DNA of 64,000 nt from Halobacillus karajensis (GTDB lineage: Bacteria; Bacillota; Bacilli; Bacillales; Halobacillaceae), in NCBI RefSeq assembly GCF_900108515.1, contig NZ_FNWW01000002.1, forward strand, positions 62,001 to 126,000, given 5' to 3'. Positions 57,306 through 64,000 of this stretch are shown here, in pieces (the stretch's first letter is position 1; the number at the start of each line of letters is the position of its first letter). The notes under the pieces are model-generated. The model searched no databases. It saw nothing but the letters and a program-made list of their open reading frames with translations, and was not told where the DNA came from. The translations under genes were made by a program, and so were the position numbers.

Positions 57306-57921
57306 AAATTTCATCCTTCCTCTAATGGAACAATTTGTTTTAGTGTGGTTCTCTTGTAAGTGATTTATTCAAGTCCGGCTAGTCTAGGGGGGAAGTAAAA
57401 ACCAGCCTCTCATAAAGGGAGAATTTTATGGGGGGATTTCTATTCATTATCATATAAGCTTTATCTTAACTGCAGGATATGGCAGGAAAAGAAAGGAGTT
57501 CAGCATAGAATTCATTGGAGATCTTGGATATTTGTTTTTAAAGGGTGTTCAATCTGATAGAGGGAAATGATGATAGTTGGATATTCCAGAGTCAGTTCTA
57601 TCGAGTGAAATTTGGATACATCAGATCAAGGGATTAAAAGGGTATGGTCCCTAAAGTAGAGGAAGAGTTTTTCGTCAATGAAAGACTCTTTTTGCACAAA
57701 AAAAGAAATCCTTTCCAAATTATTGAATAATAACTAAATTCAGAAAATTGTATGGATTTTATAATTCTTTTACGATAAGATAACAGTATGTTTATATTGT
57801 ATACAATTCAGAAATACAATGGTTCGGGTTCACCATGAGTTTTGTGAATTCCTTCTATGGACGTACGTTGACAATGTCGATGACAATTAAAACTCATATA
57901 AATATGAATTCGGATTAATTC
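57306..57921. other. Gene-free stretch upstream of the gabT remnant
   Basis: About 600 bases without a supported gene. A weak hairpin with T-run (GAAGAGTTTTTC / GAAAGACTC..TTTTT) lies near 57660-57695. The promoter of the aldehyde dehydrogenase should be at the left edge on the minus strand. Confidence 0.4.
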
Positions 57922-58252
57922 GCTCCTGAGGTTTATAAGGCGCTCAATTCTCTTATTCCTACCGCCGTCCAAAAGGGATGAACGCGGATGACTACATAGA
58001 TTTCATGATTGACCAGTTTCAGAATTTCTTAATTTCTTATTGAAAGAAGTGGCCCCGGAAAAAATAGCGGCTGTCTGATTGAAAAAAAGCACAATCTAAT
58101 GAACTTCTCGTCCTAGGAACCGGCGTATATGGCAACGTTATCCGTTTCTTATTACCTATTGGCATTACGATGAAGAACTTCAGGAAGACTTTAACATTTT
58201 GAAGAATTCCATGAGATCTGTTTGGAATGAAAAAGTAGAATTTTCAGTATAA
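57922..58252 (+). pseudogene. Decayed 4-aminobutyrate aminotransferase (gabT-like) remnant
   Basis: Translated in successive frames this DNA gives fragments of a class III aminotransferase in the right order. They are SYSYRRPKGMNADDYIDFMI (57951 on), VAPEKIAAV (58049-58075), LLVLGTGVYGNVIRFLLPIG (58104 on) and DEELQEDFNILKNSM (58169 on), ending at TAA 58250. At least three frameshifts and a large internal deletion, including the PLP-lysine region, separate them; the 5' half is missing. The match to GabT-type enzymes was recognised by eye. It lies between an aldehyde dehydrogenase and an amino-acid permease, which fits a former GABA locus. Confidence 0.82.
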
Positions 58253-58270
58253 AAACAGGGGGATTTTCAG

Positions 58271-59662
58271 ATGGAGGAAAAGAAGTTAAAGAAGGTTTTA
58301 TCAAAGTTCGATCTATTATTTCTTGCCCTCGGAGCCATGCTCGGATGGGGCTGGGTTGTCCTTTCTGGTACTTGGATTACGGAGGCGGGCTCGTTCGGTG
58401 CCGTTATCGCCTTTACCATTGGCGGCTTTCTTGTGGTTTGTGTGGGCTTGAATTATGCGGAACTTTCTTCTGCAATGCCTAAAGTGGGTGGGGAACATGA
58501 ATATGTTCACAGGGCTTTAGGAAAAAAGTTTTCGTTCGTCGCATCTTGGGCGATTACCCTCGGCTATGTGTCTGTAGCGACGTTTGAAGCTGTCGCTCTA
58601 CCAACCGTCATAGACTACTTATTACCTGAATACCAGGCAGGTTATTTATGGACGATTGCTGGCTGGGATGTTCACTTGAATTGGGTCTTGATCGGTTCTG
58701 TAGGAGCACTGATTATAACGTTCATTAACTATATCGGGTTGAAACAGGCGGCCGTATTACAAACAATTTTCACCTTGATGATCGTTTCCGTGGGGCTCGT
58801 CTTGATTTTTGGCTCCTCCTTCCTTGGCGACCCGGGGAATCTGTCACCAGCCTTTGTCGGAGGCATGGGGGGAATTATGACGATCTTGGTCATGGTACCC
58901 TTTTTGTTTGTCGGTTTTGACGTCATTCCGCAAGTGGCTGAAGAAGCGAACTTGCCTCCCCAGAAAATTGGGGCTTTTTTGATCGTCTCTGTCGTCACTG
59001 CGGTTGTGTTTTACCTAGCGATTACTTTAGGTGTAGGATTAGGACTAAGTCCTAGACAGCTGTCCAGTGCAGAACTTGCCTCTGCGGATGCGATGGGCGC
59101 ACTTTTCAATTCCGATACCTTTGCTAAAATTCTCATTCTAGGTGGAGTAGCCGGGATCATAACAAGCTGGAACTCGTTTATCATTGGAGGCAGTCGTGTC
59201 CTTTACGCAATGGCGAAATCCGGGATGGTTCCCGCCTGGTTCGGTTACTTGCACCCAAAGTATCATACACCATCGAATTCGATTCTATTTATTGGATTCC
59301 TCTCTATGTTAGCGCCGCTGCTTGGGCGTTCGGCACTTGTATGGATTGTAGATGCTGGTGGACTAGGTATTGTTGTCGCTTATTTTTTAGTTGCCCTTTC
59401 TTTTCTTATTTTAAGAAAAAAAGAGCCAAACATGGAGAGACCATTCCGTGCGGCAAAATCCCCGATCTTCGGCTGCTTGGCATTTGTATTGAGTTTAGGG
59501 TTCATCGTACTATATTTGCCAGGAATGCCGGCGGCTCTTATCTGGCCATATGAATGGGTAATGGTAGCAGGTTGGACATTGATTGGTGCTTATTTCTTTA
59601 TTCAAATGAACCGCGGAACGTATGAGAGTAGAACACCTGCCACTCAAAAGAAAGCTTTATAG
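58271..59662 (+). CDS. APC family amino-acid permease
   Basis: A 463-residue transporter with about 12 membrane helices. The first helix has LFLALGAMLGWGWVVLSG, the substrate-binding glycine region of APC carriers, followed by GLNYAELSSAMPKVGGEHEYVHRALG. A cytoplasmic VPFLFVGFDVIPQVAEEANLP lies near residue 210. GGGGG at the -10 position precedes ATG 58271. It starts 18 bases after the gabT remnant, as if once in the same operon, so GABA or a related amine is a plausible but unproved substrate. Codons are somewhat GC-richer than the surrounding DNA. Confidence 0.92.
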   Translation: MEEKKLKKVLSKFDLLFLALGAMLGWGWVVLSGTWITEAGSFGAVIAFTIGGFLVVCVGLNYAELSSAMPKVGGEHEYVHRALGKKFSFVASWAITLGYVSVATFEAVALPTVIDYLLPEYQAGYLWTIAGWDVHLNWVLIGSVGALIITFINYIGLKQAAVLQTIFTLMIVSVGLVLIFGSSFLGDPGNLSPAFVGGMGGIMTILVMVPFLFVGFDVIPQVAEEANLPPQKIGAFLIVSVVTAVVFYLAITLGVGLGLSPRQLSSAELASADAMGALFNSDTFAKILILGGVAGIITSWNSFIIGGSRVLYAMAKSGMVPAWFGYLHPKYHTPSNSILFIGFLSMLAPLLGRSALVWIVDAGGLGIVVAYFLVALSFLILRKKEPNMERPFRAAKSPIFGCLAFVLSLGFIVLYLPGMPAALIWPYEWVMVAGWTLIGAYFFIQMNRGTYESRTPATQKKAL

Positions 59663-59857
59663 AAAGGTTACCTATGAAGCTATTAATGAATGGAAAGTAG
59701 ACGAGAGATGAAAAAGTGATCGAGGTTACCATTCCATACAATAAGGAAGTCGGGATACTGTCCCGGATGCTGATCTTATGAAAAAGTTGAACATATGATA
59801 TCTGTAACACTATCTATTTTTATGTATTTTTCGTATAATTGAATAGATGAAAAAGAA

Positions 59858-59900
59858 AAGCGCCATTTTATAGGGATTTCTTATAAACTGGCGCTTCTTC
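59858..59900. terminator. Hairpin before mreB
   Basis: AAGCGCCA (59858-59865) / TGGCGCTT (59889-59896) plus inner pairs and a TCTTCT tail. It isolates the mre-min operon from the permease gene; 59663-59857 has no gene. A -10-like TATAAT (59834-59839) precedes the hairpin. Confidence 0.7.
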
Positions 59901-59969
59901 TAATCATGAATTTATTTGGATGCCTAACCCCCGCTGGGATGTAAGCGGGTTTTAGAAAGGAAGATATTA

Positions 59970-61010
59970 TTGGGGATTTTTGGATTCTCTCAAGATTTAG
60001 GAATTGATTTAGGCACTGCGAACACATTAGTTTTTTTGAAAAGTAAAGGGGTTATTGTAAGAGAGCCCTCCGTGGTTGCCAAGAATGCCCAAACGGGTGA
60101 TATCGAGGCGGTAGGAAACGATGCCAGAAATATGATAGGACGTACGCCGGGGTACATAAATGTCATCCGTCCTATGAAGGATGGCGTCATTGCTGATTAT
60201 GATACAACAGCTCAAATGATGAAGTATTATATAAAGAAGGCGTTAAAAAATAGGTCATCTTTTGCTAGTAAACCGAATGTTATGGTCTGTGTACCTTCAG
60301 GAATCACGATGGTGGAAGAGCGTGCTGTCATTGATGCGACGAAACAGGCAGGAGCTAAAGAAGCATACCCAATTGCAGAACCTTTTGCTGCAGCTATCGG
60401 TGCAGGTCTGCCTGTATGGGAGCCGACAGGAAGCATGGTTGTTGACATTGGTGGAGGCACGACGGAAGTGGCCATTATTTCACTTGGTGGAATTGTCACA
60501 AGCCAGTCTATTCGGGTTGCAGGAGATGAAATGGATGATAATATTATCCAGCACATCCGCAAAAAGTATAATCTTATGATTGGTGAACGCACGGCTGAAG
60601 AAGTGAAAATGGAACTTGGCGGTGCAGGAGAAATCCCGGATATTGATGAAATGGAGATTCGGGGGCGTGATTTATTGAGCGGATTGCCGAAGACCATTAC
60701 GATCAAAAGTAACGAAATTGTTGGTGCTATGAAGGATACAATTGATTCGATTATCGAAACGGTTAAGAACACTCTTGAAAAAACACCCCCAGAACTAGCT
60801 GCAGATATTATGGAACGCGGGATCGTCCTTACTGGGGGCGGCGCGCTGCTCAGGAACATCGATACAGTCATCAGTGAAGAAACGAATATGCCAGTATTTA
60901 TCGCCGACAATCCTCTTGATTGTGTGGCAATTGGAACAGGAAAGTCGTTGGAATATATCCACCACTTCCGTTCACAACCGAATGTAGCAAGTCGAGCAAA
61001 AATGGAGTAG
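59970..61010 (+). CDS. mreB: Rod shape-determining protein MreB (bacterial actin)
   Basis: MreB polymerises beneath the membrane and directs lateral wall synthesis. The 346-residue protein has the actin-family phosphate-1 loop [14 protein letters not shown], phosphate-2 [19 protein letters not shown] near residue 156 and adenosine motif [15 protein letters not shown] near residue 290. The membrane-binding N-terminus reads MGIFGFSQ. The start is TTG at 59970, behind AAAGGAAG. It opens mreBCD-minCD, which in B. subtilis follows radC directly. Confidence 0.98.
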   Translation: MGIFGFSQDLGIDLGTANTLVFLKSKGVIVREPSVVAKNAQTGDIEAVGNDARNMIGRTPGYINVIRPMKDGVIADYDTTAQMMKYYIKKALKNRSSFASKPNVMVCVPSGITMVEERAVIDATKQAGAKEAYPIAEPFAAAIGAGLPVWEPTGSMVVDIGGGTTEVAIISLGGIVTSQSIRVAGDEMDDNIIQHIRKKYNLMIGERTAEEVKMELGGAGEIPDIDEMEIRGRDLLSGLPKTITIKSNEIVGAMKDTIDSIIETVKNTLEKTPPELAADIMERGIVLTGGGALLRNIDTVISEETNMPVFIADNPLDCVAIGTGKSLEYIHHFRSQPNVASRAKME

Positions 61011-61021
61011 TCTAACTGGTT

Positions 61022-61903
61022 ATGCCTTCATTATTCCGTAGAAAAAGACTGATGGTTGTATTAGTGGGGTTCATAGTACTTGTAGCGCTGATTGGCTTTT
61101 CGATTCGTGACCGTGATTCGTTGAGCACACCAGAAAAATTCCTGCAGGATTCGATCGGTTGGGTGCAGACCGTTTTTCATAAACCGGTCAGTCTTGTAGA
61201 CAATACCATTGAAAACGTGAAAGACATGTTTGGAGTCTATGAACAAAATGAGGTATTGAAAGCCCGTCTCTCTGAATACAAAGGGGTCATTCAGGAGAAT
61301 CAAAGGCTTAAAAGTGAAATAGAAGAGCTGAAGAATACAATGGATAAGACAGACAGTCTGAGCGACTATTCTCCTATCCAGGCTACTGTCATCGCCAGAA
61401 GTTCTGACCGTTGGTTCGAACAGATGACGATTAATAAAGGGGAAGAACATGGGGTTGAAAAAGACATGGCTGTCATGACTAGCGACGGTCTGGTTGGGAA
61501 AGTCAAATCGGTAGGGGCTTTTCACTCTACGGTTCAGCTTTTAAGTGGTTTCGATCGTTCAAATAAAATATCCGCCTGGGTGGTTAGAGAAGGTGAAGAT
61601 GAAGCGTTTGGACTAATAGAAGGGTATGATGACGAGTCTGGCCGTCTCCTATTAGAAGGGATCAAGCTTGATGAAGAGCTTAGCCCTGGAGACACGGTCA
61701 TATCCTCAGGGTTAGGCGGCGTTTTTCCTAGTAATTTAAGAATTGGTACTGTAGAAGAGGTTGTTAATGATCAATTTGGCTTAACACAGACGGCTTATGT
61801 TGAACCTTTTGCAGACATGTTTGACATCAGCCATGTCATGGTAGTCGATCGGACAGCGGAAACGATTGAATCTGAAATGGATCAGGAGGAAGACGCATCA
61901 TGA
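61022..61903 (+). CDS. mreC: Rod shape-determining protein MreC
   Basis: A bitopic membrane protein of the elongasome. It has a short basic N-terminus, one transmembrane helix (LMVVLVGFIVLVALIGFSI, about residues 9-27), a coiled coil (about 70-110, ending KSEIEELKNTMDK), and two beta domains with GLVGKVKSVG and DTVISSGLGGVFPSNLRIG. The 293-residue length and order mreB-mreC-mreD are standard. The last four bases overlap the mreD start (ATGA), so the two are coupled. Confidence 0.97.
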   Translation: MPSLFRRKRLMVVLVGFIVLVALIGFSIRDRDSLSTPEKFLQDSIGWVQTVFHKPVSLVDNTIENVKDMFGVYEQNEVLKARLSEYKGVIQENQRLKSEIEELKNTMDKTDSLSDYSPIQATVIARSSDRWFEQMTINKGEEHGVEKDMAVMTSDGLVGKVKSVGAFHSTVQLLSGFDRSNKISAWVVREGEDEAFGLIEGYDDESGRLLLEGIKLDEELSPGDTVISSGLGGVFPSNLRIGTVEEVVNDQFGLTQTAYVEPFADMFDISHVMVVDRTAETIESEMDQEEDAS

Positions 61904-62427
61904 GCCGTTATTTCATTGCGCTTCTTTGTTTGTTTTTTTTAATTATGCAAGGAATGGCGATGAGCCTGCTCCCTGCAAACCTCGTCTATTCTGATTTGCT
62001 GATGACTCCTCACTGGATCTTAATCTTCCTTTTGATTATTGCGATTTTTTATGACAGCGATGATACCTACCACGCCGTCTGGTATGGCCTTGTTTTTGGA
62101 TTGTTGATTGATGTAGTGTACACGGGAGTATTGGGTGTTTATATGATCACCTACACTCTTATTATTTACACGGTGCATGGACTGAATAAATGGCTCCACG
62201 CAAACTTTTTTGCAGCTTCTTTATTAGCGATTATTGGTGTCGCTTTAGCTGATACGATGTTGTACATCATTTACTCATTTGTCCAAATCACTACCATGTC
62301 TTGGGGGGAATATGCTCTGTTAAGGTTGTTACCTACATTGGCAGCTAATATGATATTCTTTATTATCTTATATCCACTAGTGAAAGAAAAAGTCCATGAT
62401 TGGGCTGAAGAAGTAAGCAGTCTATGA
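61900..62427 (+). CDS. mreD: Rod shape-determining protein MreD
   Basis: A 175-residue membrane protein with five to six helices that works with MreC in lateral wall synthesis. Hydrophobic segments begin FIALLCLFFLIMQGMAMSLL; a conserved GLVFGLLIDVVYTGVLGVYM lies near residues 63-82. AGGAGGAAG inside mreC precedes its ATG. The family is poorly conserved and its identity rests on size, topology and position. Confidence 0.95.
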   Translation: MSRYFIALLCLFFLIMQGMAMSLLPANLVYSDLLMTPHWILIFLLIIAIFYDSDDTYHAVWYGLVFGLLIDVVYTGVLGVYMITYTLIIYTVHGLNKWLHANFFAASLLAIIGVALADTMLYIIYSFVQITTMSWGEYALLRLLPTLAANMIFFIILYPLVKEKVHDWAEEVSSL

Positions 62428-62463
62428 AAAGTTGGAAATGTCTAAGGTTTGAGGTGAAAGCCT

Positions 62464-63150
62464 ATGGCTGGTAGTACACAGAAAGTAATGATTAAAGGAA
62501 CGAGGGACGGGCTTACGTTAAGGCTTGATGATCAATGTTCGTTCCAATCTATATTACGAGAATTACAAGAACAATTATCAATGAATGGTTTAACAGATGA
62601 ACACCCGATGATTCGTGTTACTATTCAGCTCGGAAATCGTTATTTAAATGACGAACAAAAAGAAGAGCTCGCAGCTGTTATCCGTGAGAAACAAAAGCTT
62701 GTCGTAGACAGGATAGAATCGGATGTCCTTACAAAAAAGGAAGCCCTGGAGTGGAAAGAAAACACAGAAATAAACCCTATAGCTAAAACTGTACGTTCAG
62801 GTCAGCTAATTGAGGTTAAAGGTGACCTTCTCCTGATAGGGGATGTGAACCCAGGCGGACAAGTTCAGGCTACGGGGAACATCTTTGTTATGGGCAGTCT
62901 GCGCGGTATTGCTCATGCAGGATATGACGGTGATACCAATGCTGTCATAGCAGCTTCTTATATGCAGCCAAGTCAATTAAGAATCGCTGATCAATTGAGC
63001 CGGTCACCTGATTATGAATCAGAAGGCGTATATATGGAATGTGGATATATCGATGACTCATTAGAAAAGATTCTAATGGACCGCATGCAAGAAGTGATAA
63101 AAAAGAGACCGGATCTCGTTAGTTTTGAAAGGAGAATGATCAATGGGTGA
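62464..63150 (+). CDS. minC: Septum site-determining protein MinC
   Basis: An inhibitor of FtsZ ring assembly at the poles. The N-terminal FtsZ-interacting domain starts VMIKGTRDGLTLRLDD. The C-terminal right-handed beta helix carries RSGQLIEVKGDLLLIGDVNPGG (conserved RSGQ and GDVNPG), IFVMGSLRGIAHAG and AIIAAS-like AVIAASYMQPSQLRIA, which bind MinD. It has 228 residues. GAGGTG precedes ATG 62464. Its end overlaps minD by eight bases. Confidence 0.97.
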   Translation: MAGSTQKVMIKGTRDGLTLRLDDQCSFQSILRELQEQLSMNGLTDEHPMIRVTIQLGNRYLNDEQKEELAAVIREKQKLVVDRIESDVLTKKEALEWKENTEINPIAKTVRSGQLIEVKGDLLLIGDVNPGGQVQATGNIFVMGSLRGIAHAGYDGDTNAVIAASYMQPSQLRIADQLSRSPDYESEGVYMECGYIDDSLEKILMDRMQEVIKKRPDLVSFERRMING

Positions 63151-63940
63151 AGCGATAGTTATTACCTCTGGAAAAGGGGGGGTTGGAAAGACAACCACAA
63201 CCGCTAATCTGGGGACCGCTTTGGCCTTGCAGAAAAAGAAAGTTTGTCTCGTTGATACGGATATCGGTCTCCGGAATCTGGATGTTGTGATGGGGCTTGA
63301 AAATCGCATTATCTACGATATTGTAGATGTGGTTAACGAGCGTTGCAAGACAAAGCAGGCATTAATTACGGACAAGCGCTTTGATTGCCTCCATTTATTG
63401 CCGGCAGCGCAAACATCTGATAAATCGGAGGTTACTCCTGAGGCTGTTAAAGCAATTGTAGAGGAACTGAAACAAGATTACGACTACATCGTTATCGATT
63501 GCCCAGCAGGTATTGAGCAAGGGTATAAAAATGCCGTGGCTGGGGCGGATAAGGCGATTGTTATTACCACCCCGGAGAAATCGAGTGTGCGTGATGCGGA
63601 TCGTATTATTGGGCTATTAGAACAAGAAGAGATGGAATCTCCAAAGCTTGTCATTAACCGTATCCGAAATCATATGATGAAAAACGGTGACATGCTCGAT
63701 GTTGATGAAATCGTTAATATTTTGTCGATTGACTTATTGGGGATTGTTATCGATGATGATGCGGTCATCAAAGCATCGAACAGTGGAGAACCTATAGCGC
63801 TTAAACCGAATTCGAAAGCATCTATAGCCTATCGGAACATTGCCAGAAGAATTCTGGGTGAAACCGTACCGCTTATGAAACTTGATGATCAACAGGGAGT
63901 CTTGGCTAAAGTGAAGAAGTTTTTCGGCATACGCTCATAA
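63143..63940 (+). CDS. minD: Septum site-determining protein MinD
   Basis: A membrane-associated ATPase that recruits MinC. The deviant Walker A is SGKGGVGKTTTTANLG at residues 9-24, with CLVDTDIGLRNLDVVMGLEN, DYIVIDCPAGIEQGY and a C-terminal amphipathic membrane-targeting helix ending VKKFFGIRS. At 265 residues it is full size. It closes the operon, followed by a terminator; no minE is expected in this group, where DivIVA/MinJ place the complex. Confidence 0.98.
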   Translation: MGEAIVITSGKGGVGKTTTTANLGTALALQKKKVCLVDTDIGLRNLDVVMGLENRIIYDIVDVVNERCKTKQALITDKRFDCLHLLPAAQTSDKSEVTPEAVKAIVEELKQDYDYIVIDCPAGIEQGYKNAVAGADKAIVITTPEKSSVRDADRIIGLLEQEEMESPKLVINRIRNHMMKNGDMLDVDEIVNILSIDLLGIVIDDDAVIKASNSGEPIALKPNSKASIAYRNIARRILGETVPLMKLDDQQGVLAKVKKFFGIRS

Positions 63941-63954
63941 TTATCTATTAACTT

Positions 63955-63982
63955 ACCTGTCACTCAACGTGGCAGGTTTTTT
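63955..63982 (+). terminator. Terminator of the mre-min operon
   Basis: ACCTGTCAC / GTGGCAGGT stem followed by TTTTTT, 14 bases after the minD stop. Confidence 0.9.
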
Positions 63983-64000
63983 ATTTTGGATTAATAAACC

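Noticed and set aside
60227-60910. A 227-codon minus-strand ORF inside mreB
   Set aside because: It mirrors the codon pattern of mreB and has no start context or family resemblance.

Overview
The window looks like chromosome of a low-GC, endospore-forming Firmicute of the Bacillaceae. The evidence is SpoVID, SpoIIB and SspH genes, the hemAXCDBL-spoVID-valS-folC-comC-spoIIB-maf-radC order shared with Bacillus subtilis, T-box and TPP riboswitches, sigma-A and sigma-G promoters, and frequent TTG/GTG starts behind strong GGAGG sites. A halophilic or marine genus such as Halobacillus or a relative is a guess from general resemblance only. No prophage, IS element, CRISPR array or rRNA was seen.

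Layout. (1) 1-1855: end of a polar amino-acid ABC transporter (binding protein, permease, ATPase). (2) 1960-2439: small membrane protein. (3) 2692-8915: tetrapyrrole operon hemA-hemX-hemC-hemD-hemB-hemL, from glutamyl-tRNA to uroporphyrinogen III. (4) 9181-17928: spoVID, an inverted small membrane gene where B. subtilis has ysxE, T-box-controlled valS, folC, comC, spoIIB and maf. (5) 17961-20894: radC split by a 2,229-nt group II intron. (6) 21217-59662: about 39 kb of accessory genes between radC and mreB. They include a secreted phosphodiesterase, a broken GrpB-family gene, a TetR/ABC exporter operon, two thiamin loci (thiC; tenI-thiO-thiS-thiG-thiF) with three TPP elements, a DUF421 pair, a Fur-box acyltransferase/esterase pair, MscS, an SDR, a catabolite-controlled amylase, a D-amino-acid operon, gamma-glutamyl metabolism genes, sspH, a degenerate tRNA-Gln, an aldehyde dehydrogenase, a decayed gabT and an amino-acid permease. 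(7) 59970-63940: mreB-mreC-mreD-minC-minD, for rod shape and septum placement.

The most unusual object is the intron in radC. It lies between the HxHP and SxxD halves of the RadC metal-site motif, so RadC can only be made after splicing. Its domains V and VI, bulged branch adenosine, IBS1-EBS1 pairing and delta-delta' pair are all readable. The reverse transcriptase of its 476-residue protein has lost the usual active-site motifs (FEDE for YADD, KKG for PQG), while the maturase region and an open frame are kept. This fits an immobile intron kept with a splicing-only maturase.

Other points worth attention are a TetR gene whose complete HTH requires an ATT start, with two operators on its promoter; a 60-codon cysteine-containing ORF after thiC with no ordinary start codon; a degenerate TPP riboswitch with no gene behind it; and pseudogene remnants (gabT, grpB-like, tRNA-Gln) that mark the 39-kb region as actively rearranging.
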